A DNA stretch of 64,000 nucleotides from JAJISG01 sp964347325. Lineage in GTDB: Archaea; Thermoplasmatota; Thermoplasmata; RBG-16-68-12; JAJISG01. Location of the stretch: assembly GCA_964347325.1 (NCBI GenBank), contig CAYFYA010000003.1, positions 62,001 through 126,000 of the forward strand, written 5' to 3'. Below the pieces are notes generated by a model. It was given only the letters and a program-made list of their open reading frames with translations, searched no databases and was not told the origin of the DNA. The position numbers and the translations under genes are program-made. Positions 33,334 to 41,190 of this stretch are shown one piece after another (the stretch's first letter is position 1; the number at the start of each line of letters is the position of its first letter).

Positions 33334-34266
33334 ATGCTAGATCCCCAGACCGAGGAGGTCCTCATCCATCAGGGCTACAAGCTGGTGGGGGCTCACAGTG
33401 GCGTCAAGCTATGCCACTGGACCAAGCAGTCTCTCAAGCACGGAAGGGGCTGCTACAAGCAGCACTTCTATGGCATCGAGAGCCACCGCTGCATGCAAAT
33501 GACGCCCACAGTGAACAACTGCAACCTCGGATGCCTCTTTTGCTGGCGCGATCAGGCATATTGGGGGGAGGGCCTTGGGAATGTCGACAGCCCCGACTTC
33601 ATAATGCAGGAGTCCCTGGAGGCACAGCGGGCCCTCCTGTCAGGCTATAAGGGCAACCCAAAGGTGGACTTGGAGACGTGGATGGAGGCCAACGATGTAA
33701 AGCACGTGGCCATCTCCCTAACGGGGGAGCCCACCATGTACCCCCGGCTTGGGGAGTTCCTCGAGATCTGTCACGAGAGGGGGCTAACCACCTTCCTCGT
33801 CACCAACGGGACCGCACCCTCGGCCCTCGAAAGGCTGGATCCCCTTCCTACCCAGCTGTATGTGACCGTTGCGGCACCTGACGAGCGCATCTACAACGAA
33901 CTCTGCCTACCGCAGTCCAGACAGGAGTGGTGGAACCTCATGAAGACTCTCCAACTCCTGCCCTCCCTTGATACAAGAAGGGTGATTCGTCACACCCTCG
34001 TGGACGAATGGAACCTGGGCTGGGAGGGCGAGTACGCTCAGCTCGATGGCATCGCGGAACCCCACTTCGTGGAGTGTAAAGGGTACGTGTGGGTCGGTCA
34101 GTCGAGGCACCGCCTGACCATGGGTAACATGCCCTCCCACGCGAAGATCAGGCACTTCGCCTCGCGACTCGCAGCTGAGGCAGGCTATGAGGTGCAGGGT
34201 GAAGTGGAGCGGAGTAGGGTGGTCTTGCTCACGAAACCCGGCTATGACCCTCGCCTCCGGACCTGA
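33334..34266 (+). CDS. taw1: tRNA 4-demethylwyosine synthase (Taw1/TYW1), radical SAM
   Basis: The 310-residue enzyme condenses N1-methylguanosine-37 of tRNA-Phe with pyruvate to form the tricyclic wyosine base. The radical-SAM cluster is CNLGCLFC (Cys63, Cys67, Cys70). Upstream cysteines (C27, C40, C53) match the second iron-sulfur cluster of Taw1. ISLTGEPTMYPRL and FLVTNGTAP are further family blocks. ATG 33334 is preferred to TTG 33322 because a TATA-like GCTTTATT lies about 30 nt upstream. Confidence 0.92.
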   Translation: MLDPQTEEVLIHQGYKLVGAHSGVKLCHWTKQSLKHGRGCYKQHFYGIESHRCMQMTPTVNNCNLGCLFCWRDQAYWGEGLGNVDSPDFIMQESLEAQRALLSGYKGNPKVDLETWMEANDVKHVAISLTGEPTMYPRLGEFLEICHERGLTTFLVTNGTAPSALERLDPLPTQLYVTVAAPDERIYNELCLPQSRQEWWNLMKTLQLLPSLDTRRVIRHTLVDEWNLGWEGEYAQLDGIAEPHFVECKGYVWVGQSRHRLTMGNMPSHAKIRHFASRLAAEAGYEVQGEVERSRVVLLTKPGYDPRLRT

Positions 34267-34278
34267 GACTATCCGATC

Positions 34279-34301
34279 TGATTATCAGCAATGATAAGCG
34301 T
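34279..34301. repeat. Dyad-containing direct repeat, copy 1
   Basis: This 23-bp unit contains TTATCA-GCAA-TGATAA, a perfect 6-bp inverted repeat with 4-bp spacer, followed by GCGT. It lies 12 bp after the taw1 stop and about 15 bp before a TATA-like GAAGTATACC. Copy 2 begins exactly 105 bp downstream, ten helical turns. Confidence 0.6.
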
Positions 34302-34383
34302 GTGCACGGGTTTGAAGTATACCGAAGGGCGGCTCCGGGAAACGGGACTCGGGCTTAGCCTCACGATCGGGTCTTGCTCGATT

Positions 34384-34406
34384 TGATTATCAGCAATGAT
34401 GAGCGT
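34384..34406. repeat. Dyad-containing direct repeat, copy 2
   Basis: This copy has 22 of 23 positions identical to copy 1. The right arm is TGATGA instead of TGATAA. It ends about 10 bp before TTAAAATA (34416-34423), the probable TATA box of the gene at 34456, so it sits where an archaeal activator or TATA-proximal repressor would bind. Confidence 0.6.
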
Positions 34407-34455
34407 CTGAGGGAGTTAAAATAGGCCCGTTTACAAGATTCCTTCAGGGTATAGA

Positions 34456-34965
34456 GTGGAGTTCGTCGTCCAGTTCCTGACCGCCCTGGAGGAACCCCTA
34501 GTGTTCCTCCCGCTGCTGTTCGTCTACAGCATACTCGTGGCCGTAATCCTTCCGACGCCGGTGGAGGTCGCCCTCATACCGCTATTGACACAGCCCGCCT
34601 TCTTCGGCATAGCTGCCGTTACGGTCGGCCTCGGCAAAGCCGCAGGAAGCTGGATGATCTTCCGCGTCGGGATCAAGGCCGATAAGATCATCGAGGAGAC
34701 CTCCGCGAGGAACTCCTACATGAAGAGGTTCGTGGACTGGTGCATTCGCTTTGTAGCGAAGACGAAGTACATCGGCCTCTTCGCATTGCTCGCATTTCCC
34801 TTCATGACCGACACCGTCCCCCTCTACGTATACTCCCTCTTCAACCACGAGGGGACGTTGCTCAACGCGCACTACTTCATCATCACGAACTTCCTGGCCG
34901 GGGTCAACAGGGCGCTAATCATCCTCATCGCCATCCTAGCCCTAGGAGCAAACTTCCTGCTGTGA
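34456..34965 (+). CDS. DedA/VTT-like small membrane protein
   Basis: The 169-residue protein has four to five membrane helices and a central soluble stretch (FRVGIKADKIIEETSARNSYMKRFVDWCIRF). The pattern PTPVEVALIPLL, GLGKAAGSWMIF and LLAFPFMTDTVPLY resembles the SNARE-associated/VTT (DedA) superfamily, which includes lipid scramblases and flippases. Function here is unknown. The GTG start fits the TATA box at 34416-34423. Regulation by the upstream dyad repeats is likely. Confidence 0.65.
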   Translation: MEFVVQFLTALEEPLVFLPLLFVYSILVAVILPTPVEVALIPLLTQPAFFGIAAVTVGLGKAAGSWMIFRVGIKADKIIEETSARNSYMKRFVDWCIRFVAKTKYIGLFALLAFPFMTDTVPLYVYSLFNHEGTLLNAHYFIITNFLAGVNRALIILIAILALGANFLL

Positions 34966-35053
34966 GGGCAGAGCCGACCGATGGCGGGGCGGGATGGTCC
35001 AGTTTAGACAATCGCCCCTATGGGCGCACCGGCTCTTGTCGGCTGAAGTCCCA

Positions 35054-35206
35054 CTAACCCCAGAGGTATCGACCGTAGTGCTTGGGGAAGTAGCCCATCT
35101 CGGGTGCAATACAGTTCTCGCCATCGTAGCATGCGCAGGTATGACAACAGGCCTCCTCAAGAGGCGGATGGGCCATCAGCCCGATACAGCTCCTCTCACA
35201 GGGCAT
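35054..35206 (-). CDS. Small Cys-rich protein, probable metal-binding
   Basis: This ORF of 50 codons (ATG 35206 to TAG 35054) encodes seven cysteines at positions 3, 7, 20, 21, 24, 26 and 32 plus histidines at 13, 22 and 43. The pattern is CX3C...CCX2CXCX5C, followed by an aromatic tail (MGYFPKHYGRYLWG). Such density of Cys and His in so short a frame is unlikely by chance in GC-rich DNA and suggests a zinc or iron-sulfur mini-protein. I recognise no family. It stands alone between convergent and divergent neighbours. Confidence 0.55.
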   Translation of the reverse strand: MPCERSCIGLMAHPPLEEACCHTCACYDGENCIAPEMGYFPKHYGRYLWG

Positions 35207-35325
35207 TGGGAAGTAATTGCGTGCCGCACTATTGTCCCTTTCGTAACTATTCTATAGTCTAAAAAGGGTGAGAGCGCCAAAACTTCTGCGATAGGGTTAT
35301 CGGAGGGGGGTCCCTATTCCGACGC

Positions 35326-36312
35326 GTGTTCAGCATCCCGACGGTGCCTACTGCGCAAGAGCTACTGGACAAGGCCTTTCGTAGGGCGAAGAAGGCCAGG
35401 GGTCGGGGCCGCAGTCGTCTTGACAAGTCCAGATCTCTCTCGTTGTCCCGGGTAGAGGCCCTCACCGAGACCGTCAGGTCCACCCTCAAGAGGGTGTACA
35501 GCTCCTTCCCCAGTTTCGACCAGCTCTCCCCTTTCTACCAAGAGTTGGTGGACATCATCGCGGGGGTCGACGAGACCAAGAGGGCCCTCGGCAGGCTTCG
35601 ATGGACTTACGAGAAGGTGGGTAAGGTGACCCGAGAGGCACGCGCGGCCCTCCGTAGGAGCCAGGGGATCGGGGACGTGGAGAAGGCCAGGAAGGCTTGT
35701 TACGGGAGGGTCTCCTCCCTCGTGGAGGAGTTGAAGGACCCGCTGACATTCCTGGGCGTTGTCAGGGACGATCTCAAGAAGCTTCCCATCGTGGACCCCG
35801 CTCAACCCACCCTGGTTATCGCTGGCACCCCTAACGTGGGAAAGAGCCAGCTGGTGAGGACAATCAGCACCGGACGACCGAAGGTGGCGACCTACCCCTT
35901 CACCACCCTGGACCTCTTTCTGGGGCACTTCGAGTTGGACGCTACCAGGTGGCAGGTTATGGACACCCCTGGACTGCTGGACAGACCGATTCACGAGAGG
36001 AATGAGTTGGAGAGGAAGGCACTCGTCGCCCTTCGTCACTTGGCCAGTGTCATCATCTTCCTCCTGGATCCTACGGAGACCTGTGGTTATCCGATGGAGG
36101 AGCAGGAGTCCCTGCTGGCTGAGCTCAGGGACCTCTACCCGGAGATCCCGATACTGGATGTGGAGAACAAGGCCGACCTGGGGCCGCCGGCAGGGGAGAG
36201 GTTGCAGGTCTCAGCCCTGACCGGACAGGGAACGAAGACTCTGTTGTCTGAGGTATTCCTTAGAGTTACCAGCCCCGCTCCTGAAGACGCTCCTCCACAG
36301 CGAGCTGAGTGA
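35326..36312 (+). CDS. Nog1-type GTPase
   Basis: The 328-residue protein has an N-terminal helical domain (about 1-155) and an OBG/HflX-type GTPase domain: P-loop GTPNVGKS (167-174), G2 TYPFTTLDLFLGHF, G3 DTPGLLD and the G4 variant ENKADL. Archaeal Nog1 homologues are linked to large-subunit ribosome assembly. GTG 35326 is used. The end overlaps the convergent pdxS gene by 47 nt. Confidence 0.88.
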   Translation: MFSIPTVPTAQELLDKAFRRAKKARGRGRSRLDKSRSLSLSRVEALTETVRSTLKRVYSSFPSFDQLSPFYQELVDIIAGVDETKRALGRLRWTYEKVGKVTREARAALRRSQGIGDVEKARKACYGRVSSLVEELKDPLTFLGVVRDDLKKLPIVDPAQPTLVIAGTPNVGKSQLVRTISTGRPKVATYPFTTLDLFLGHFELDATRWQVMDTPGLLDRPIHERNELERKALVALRHLASVIIFLLDPTETCGYPMEEQESLLAELRDLYPEIPILDVENKADLGPPAGERLQVSALTGQGTKTLLSEVFLRVTSPAPEDAPPQRAE

Positions 36313-37285
36313 TATCCAATCCCTTCATCGGTTCCCCGAGGTCCTTGGAGATCTCTGCGATGACGCTGGGGTCATCGAAGTGGGTCACGGCCTCCACGAT
36401 GGCCCTTCCACGAGAGGCTGGGTTCTCCGACTTAAAGATGCCAGATCCCACGAAGACGCCATCGCAGCCCATCACCATCATTAGGGCCGCGTCCGCTGGA
36501 GTGGCGAGGCCGCCAGCAGCGAAGTTGACCACAGGGAGCCTCTGCAGGTCCCGTACCTCCAGCAGGACCTCGAAGAGCCCTTCCTGGCAGTCCTTCATCT
36601 TCACGTGGCCGAAGATGATGTCATCGTCGGAGACAGGCTCAAAGCTCCCCTGGGACTTTCGGACCTCCTCCAGAAGCCTCAGATAGCTCCTGCCGTAGTT
36701 GCTAGCCACGCGACGCAGGTCGTCGCGATCCATGCCTTTCAACTCGGCAATGGCTCGGTTCAGAAGGTGCATGTGACGGACGGCCTCGATGACGTTGCCC
36801 GTTCCGGCCTCTCCCTTGGTCCTCATCATGGCGGCGCCCTCGAAAATGCGCCGGCAAGCCTCGGCCAGCGAGCGGCAACCGCATACGAAGGGGACCGTGA
36901 AGTCGGCCTTGTAGATGTGGAAGTAGGGATCCGCGGGGGTAAGGACCTCCGACTCATCGATCATGTCCACTGCCAAGGACTCCAGGGCCCTCGCCTCCAT
37001 GACATGGCCTATCCTCGCCTTCGCCATCACAGGGATTGTGACAGCGTCGATGATCTCCTGGACCCTCTTGGGGTCGGCCATGCGGGCGACCCCCCCTGCC
37101 TCGCGAATGTCGGCGGGAACCCTCTCCAGCGCCATGACTGCCACCGCCCCCGCCTCCTCCGCGACGACGGCCTGCTCCGCATTGGTGACATCCATGATGA
37201 CGCCACCCTTCTGCATCTTGGCGAAGCCCCGCTTGACGAGTTCCGTGCCGAATCTAAGCTTCTCTAGCTTCAGATCGATGGGCAT
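36266..37285 (-). CDS. pdxS: Pyridoxal 5'-phosphate synthase subunit PdxS
   Basis: The 339-residue TIM-barrel protein makes PLP from ribose-5-phosphate, glyceraldehyde-3-phosphate and ammonia. Catalytic lysines are in IPVMAKARIGH and MRTKGEAGTGN. FAAGGLATPADAALMM and GVFVGSGIFKS bind phosphate. About 35-40 residues (QGSFEPVSDDDIIFGHVKMK...) are inserted before LPVVNFAAGG compared with the usual 295-residue enzyme. Methanococcal PdxS proteins have an insertion at a similar place. The glutaminase partner PdxT is not in the window. Confidence 0.93.
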   Translation of the reverse strand: MPIDLKLEKLRFGTELVKRGFAKMQKGGVIMDVTNAEQAVVAEEAGAVAVMALERVPADIREAGGVARMADPKRVQEIIDAVTIPVMAKARIGHVMEARALESLAVDMIDESEVLTPADPYFHIYKADFTVPFVCGCRSLAEACRRIFEGAAMMRTKGEAGTGNVIEAVRHMHLLNRAIAELKGMDRDDLRRVASNYGRSYLRLLEEVRKSQGSFEPVSDDDIIFGHVKMKDCQEGLFEVLLEVRDLQRLPVVNFAAGGLATPADAALMMVMGCDGVFVGSGIFKSENPASRGRAIVEAVTHFDDPSVIAEISKDLGEPMKGLDITQLAVEERLQERGW

Positions 37286-37558
37286 AAAGGTCGCCTCTCT
37301 CCAGGCGGATTTACTGCCGGAACCTTATTTCTACTTTTCTACGCCTCGACCTGGACGGTACTGGCCAGCATGTGAGCATGTAAAGGGAATGACTCATGCG
37401 TCAGGCGTCTGCCCCTGAGAATGGTCTAAGACATCCAGATAGTCACCGTGCGCCACGCCTACTGGTGCTTTCTAGCGGGCCGTCGGCTCGTCGGCCAGGT
37501 GGAGAGCTTCGCCAGTCAGGAGTAAATGGAAGTGCTATCATCCAACATGCAGCTAGGA

Positions 37559-38086
37559 TTACCTCTTTCTAGCCCTAAAGACGAAGAAGACGACCACCAC
37601 GGCCACCCCAGCCACCACACCGATGATGACGGCGATCAGGACCGGGTCCAGGCCGGTAGCAGTGGTCACCACTAGAGTGCCTACCATCCCCGCTGCCGCA
37701 TGTCCTCCTATCATGCACACATAGGTGTAAGTGCCCTCGGCCGCAGGCGCTGTGAAGTTAGCCCACATGATCTCACCGGGGCCTACGGCTACGTCGGAAA
37801 TCTTGGAGTTAGCGTCATAGTAGTCCTCCAGTGCTTGTGGTGCGGTCGGGACATCGGCGTCCCTCTGGGCGAAGAGCGTGAACGTGTGATCGGTGTTACC
37901 ACCGACTATGCGGAGGGATACCTCTTCACCAGGTGCCACCGTCAGAGTGTCTGGATTAAACCTCAGAATATCCAGGAGGTTGACATCACGCTCTAGGCCT
38001 CGTACGGGTTGGGCAGACAGCGCGAAAACTCCCGCAACGAGGACGACAATCACAGGCAAGACGAGAAGCTTACGACCCCTATGCAT
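37559..38086 (-). CDS. Membrane-anchored cupredoxin (plastocyanin-like)
   Basis: The 175-residue protein has an N-terminal signal or anchor helix (KLLVLPVIVVLVAGVFALSA) and a cupredoxin domain with the type 1 copper ligands His67 (DHTF), Cys124, His129 and Met134 in CMIGGHAAAGM. A C-terminal membrane helix (LIAVIIGVVAGVAVVVVFFVF) ends in RARKR. It would carry electrons on the outer face of the membrane, implying a respiratory chain using copper proteins. ATG 38086 is chosen because it begins the signal sequence. Confidence 0.85.
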   Translation of the reverse strand: MHRGRKLLVLPVIVVLVAGVFALSAQPVRGLERDVNLLDILRFNPDTLTVAPGEEVSLRIVGGNTDHTFTLFAQRDADVPTAPQALEDYYDANSKISDVAVGPGEIMWANFTAPAAEGTYTYVCMIGGHAAAGMVGTLVVTTATGLDPVLIAVIIGVVAGVAVVVVFFVFRARKR

Positions 38087-38254
38087 GAAAGCCTCATTGC
38101 ACAGAGTCGGCACTTGCTAATGAAGTTGGCGTCCTAGGAGATGCTTCGCCCGCTCCAAGGGGGCCCACGGCGATGGATCCCGCCGGTGGAGGCGACCAGT
38201 CCCCAGCTTCCACACCACAACGATTATCTACGCCTCTCAGGTAGGGAATCCTCA

Positions 38255-38800
38255 ATGGGGACTGCCCGCGCGCTGTGTATCACTGGCATGCCGGGGTGCG
38301 GGAAGGAGGAGTTCCTCCAGGTAGCATCGAAGGCCGGACACAACGTCATTCGGATGGGGGACGTCGTTCGAGAGGAGGCAGCCAGGAGGGGAATTGCAGC
38401 AACTGATGAGGGAATAGGTGGGATGGCCCACAGAGAGAGGGAGATCCACGGCTCCGAGGTCTGGGCAGTCAGAACCCTCGAGCTCGTAGAGGTCGACCAG
38501 GTTGTGATCGATGGGATCAGGAGCCTTGAGGAGGTGACATTCTTCAGGAAGGCCTTCGGCGACGCCATCGCGGTCGTAGCCGTCCACGCCTCCCCCCAAA
38601 CGCGTTTCAATCGCATCAGGGGGAGGGCGCGCGAGGATGACATTGAGAGCGAGAGGGAGTTCCAGATCAGAGACCAGCGAGAGCTAGAGTGGGGGCTGGG
38701 CCAGGTCATCGCCTTGGCGGATCACGTCATCGTCAACGAGGGTGGGCTGGAAGGGTTTCGCAAGGAAGCCAAGAGGGTCCTCCGACTGGTGTTCGGGTAG
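38255..38800 (+). CDS. UPF0200 family nucleotide kinase-like protein
   Basis: The 181-residue P-loop protein has Walker A GMPGCGKEE and the family segments NVIRMGDVVREEA, VVIDGIRSLEEVTFF and VHASPQTRFNRI. UPF0200 is an archaeal family related to dephospho-CoA and adenylate kinases, with unproven substrate. ATG 38255 is chosen because the upstream in-frame region looks non-coding. It is followed 4 nt later by the next gene. Confidence 0.82.
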   Translation: MGTARALCITGMPGCGKEEFLQVASKAGHNVIRMGDVVREEAARRGIAATDEGIGGMAHREREIHGSEVWAVRTLELVEVDQVVIDGIRSLEEVTFFRKAFGDAIAVVAVHASPQTRFNRIRGRAREDDIESEREFQIRDQRELEWGLGQVIALADHVIVNEGGLEGFRKEAKRVLRLVFG

Positions 38801-38804
38801 TGGG

Positions 38805-39224
38805 ATGTTCCATCGCCTTGAGTTCAGGGTTCACTGTCACGCAACGGAATTGGAGGAGAGGGTGAGACAGGCCTTCGCCCTGGTCAGCGGCGTGGAAGGG
38901 CCGGAGGAGACCAGGACGGAGGGCTACTACGCGAACCCCATAAAAGTCCTCAGAACCATCGTTCAGGATCAGAAAGATATAGCGGCTTTCTGGCGGAAGG
39001 TCAAGGAGGCGGGGGAACTCGACCGAGTCATCGGAACACTCAGCGTCAGGGTGGACAGGGACTGTATCCTCCACCTGCGTTTCGATAAGCAGGAGGCGTT
39101 TTTCGGGAGGCTGAGGCTGGTTGACCACGATGATGTCGTCTCGGTGAAGGGGAAGGTGGCATCCTATCCCGCCAAGAGGGAGAGGGCCCTGGAAGTGGGG
39201 AGGGCGTACTTGGAGAAGGTGTGA
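38805..39224 (+). CDS. UPF0201/DUF54 RNA-binding-type protein
   Basis: The 139-residue protein starts MFHRLEFRVHCHATEL and contains TLSVRVDRDCILHLRFDKQEAFFGRLRLVDHDDVVSV. This is the layout of the COG1325 family, predicted RNA-binding proteins once linked to the archaeal exosome. It overlaps the following gene by 4 nt and follows the UPF0200 gene closely, so the block 38255-41190 is probably one operon. Confidence 0.75.
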   Translation: MFHRLEFRVHCHATELEERVRQAFALVSGVEGPEETRTEGYYANPIKVLRTIVQDQKDIAAFWRKVKEAGELDRVIGTLSVRVDRDCILHLRFDKQEAFFGRLRLVDHDDVVSVKGKVASYPAKRERALEVGRAYLEKV

Positions 39225-40390
39225 GAGTGAGGCTGACCGACAATCAACGGAAGCTAATCACCGACGGTACGGAGGCCGAGAGAAAGGCCATGGAACTCCT
39301 CGTCGCCCTGGGCGAGATCTACGAGGCGGATCGCCTGATACCGATCTCGTCGGCTCACGTCTCCGGAGCCAGCTACAAGATCGTGGGGGAGGCTGGATTG
39401 GAATTCCTGGAGGAGTTCTCCAGAACGGCTCGCGTCAGAGTCCGTACGACAGTCAACCCCTTGGGAATGGACCTTCGGGCATGGAGGCAGCTGGGGATCC
39501 CCGAGGATTTCGCCTCCCGACAGATGCGCATCGTCGAGGCCTACCGGAGGATGGGCGCGGAGGAGACCTGGAGCTGCATCCCCTACCAGATCGGCAACCG
39601 ACCATCCTTCGGCGAGCACGTCGCCTGGGCCGAATCATCGGCGGCCATCTTCGCCAACTCCGCGTTGGGAGCCAGGACCAACCGGGAGGGGGGTCCGTCG
39701 GCCCTGGCCGCCGGCATAACGGGGTTGACTCCGAACTACGGGCTCCACCTGGAAGAGAACAGGGTGGCCACCATCAGGGTCAAAGTGGCGGTGTCGGTGG
39801 ACGGGTACGAATACTCCGTCCTAGGTCACCATCTGGGTCGACTCCTCGGGATGGGAATACCCCTGATCCAAGGCCTCGACGGTGAGGAGGATGAGATCAA
39901 GGCCCTGGGAGCCGGCATGGCCACCAGCAGCGACATCACGATGTTTCACGTCGAGGGCCTCACGCCCGAAGCTGAGCACGCGGACTCACCGGGCCTGGAG
40001 GTTCTCGAAGTCGGCGAAAGGGAAATCCACGAGGCAAAGGCTCAGCTGCTCTCCGCAGAGGATTACGAGCTCGTCGCCTTCGGCTGTCCTCAGCTCTCGG
40101 AGCGCGAGCTGGAGGAGGTGGCCGACCTCTTGGAGACGGAGGAGCCGAAAGTCCCCGTGTGGGTCTTCACCTCCCGCGTCGTCGAGGAGCGTGCGAGGAA
40201 GGCTGTAGGGCGCATCATGAGGATGGGGGGTACTGTCGTCCTCGATACCTGCCCGGAGGTGACACCTCTGAACCTGGTGGCCAAGGATGTCGGCAGCCCG
40301 GCCGCGAAGGCAGCAGTATACCTTCCCTCGCTGTCGGGGCAGGGGGTGTTCCTTGCCGGTGGCCGGGAGCTGATGAGGAGAGGCAAATGA
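39221..40390 (+). CDS. Phosphomevalonate dehydratase large subunit (aconitase X family)
   Basis: The 389-residue protein is of the aconitase X (DUF521) catalytic family: VSGASYKIVGEAGLEFLEE, CIPYQIGNRPSFGEHVAWAESSA, FANSALGARTNREGGPSALAAGITG and FGCPQLS, with cysteines placed for an iron-sulfur cluster. In archaea such two-subunit enzymes dehydrate mevalonate 5-phosphate to trans-anhydromevalonate phosphate, a step of the archaeal mevalonate pathway. The small subunit starts in its stop codon (ATGA). Substrate assignment rests on family knowledge and the co-occurring HMG-CoA reductase. Confidence 0.88.
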   Translation: MRVRLTDNQRKLITDGTEAERKAMELLVALGEIYEADRLIPISSAHVSGASYKIVGEAGLEFLEEFSRTARVRVRTTVNPLGMDLRAWRQLGIPEDFASRQMRIVEAYRRMGAEETWSCIPYQIGNRPSFGEHVAWAESSAAIFANSALGARTNREGGPSALAAGITGLTPNYGLHLEENRVATIRVKVAVSVDGYEYSVLGHHLGRLLGMGIPLIQGLDGEEDEIKALGAGMATSSDITMFHVEGLTPEAEHADSPGLEVLEVGEREIHEAKAQLLSAEDYELVAFGCPQLSERELEEVADLLETEEPKVPVWVFTSRVVEERARKAVGRIMRMGGTVVLDTCPEVTPLNLVAKDVGSPAAKAAVYLPSLSGQGVFLAGGRELMRRGK

Positions 40391-41190
40391 GGCTAGGGGC
40401 CCGGAAGATCTACGGTGGTAAGGCACGGAGCGAGGCCCTCGTGCTACCAGGGCCCCTTTCGCTGCTCGGTGGGGTTGACAGGGAGACGGGGGAGCTGCTG
40501 GATGAGAAGACTGGTCTCCGCGGAGAGTCCGTGGCAGGCAAGATCTTGGTCTTTCCGAGGGGGAAGGGAAGCACGGCGGGCTCCTATGTCCTGTACTCTC
40601 TAAGCGTCAGAAAAAGAGCCCCTGCCGCGTTGGTATGTCAGTCAGCCGAGGCGGTGGTGGCCACGGGGGCCATCCTCGGCGAGACGACAATGGTCGATGG
40701 CGTCCAAACGGATCTCTTCAGGACGGGTGACGAGATCCTCGTCGATGCGGATCACGGATATGTCGAGATTGAGGGCTTAGAGGTTGTCCATGTCGTCACC
40801 GCATTCCTCAGAAGCGCTGGGGGCATCCTGCTCCTCAAGCGGAGCCAAGAGGTGAAGAGCTTTCCCGGCCACTGGGCTGGTGTCTCAGGATTCCTGGAGG
40901 AGGATGAGGATCCTCTCCTCAGGGCCAGACTCGAGATCCATGAGGAGACCGGCATCAGCGTAGCTGAGCTGGTGAGCTCAGGGGATGTTGTCTACGCCCG
41001 TGGGGATCGGGGGCCTGTGTGGGCAGTACATCCCTTCCTGTTCGAGGTCGACCGGCGGGACGTGTCCCTGGATTGGGAGCACATAGAGTTCCGCTGGATC
41101 GCACCCGAGGAGTTGGACAAGTACGAGACTGTCCCCAAACTAGCGGAGGCACTGAGGAGCGCCCTCAGCGGACCTTCTTCAGGCCGATAA
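40387..41190 (+). CDS. Phosphomevalonate dehydratase small subunit (DUF126) fused to a Nudix hydrolase domain
   Basis: The product has 267 residues. Residues 1 to about 128 are the DUF126 swivel domain (LSLLGGVDRETGELLDE, SVAGKILVFPRGKGSTAGSYVLY), the small subunit that completes the active site with the upstream protein. Residues about 133-260 form a Nudix domain with the box at 168-190 (GFLEEDEDPLLRARLEIHEETGI). It matches GX5EX7REUXEEXGU except that Arg is Leu. DUF126 subunits are normally about 130 residues alone. The Nudix part may act on isopentenyl (di)phosphate, but this is inference. The 3' end overlaps convergent ileS by 26 nt. Confidence 0.85.
   Translation: MRLGARKIYGGKARSEALVLPGPLSLLGGVDRETGELLDEKTGLRGESVAGKILVFPRGKGSTAGSYVLYSLSVRKRAPAALVCQSAEAVVATGAILGETTMVDGVQTDLFRTGDEILVDADHGYVEIEGLEVVHVVTAFLRSAGGILLLKRSQEVKSFPGHWAGVSGFLEEDEDPLLRARLEIHEETGISVAELVSSGDVVYARGDRGPVWAVHPFLFEVDRRDVSLDWEHIEFRWIAPEELDKYETVPKLAEALRSALSGPSSGR

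Noticed and set aside
34994..35257. Plus-strand ORF of 87 codons opposite the Cys-rich gene
   Set aside because: No family features. The opposite strand has the far more convincing Cys/His pattern.
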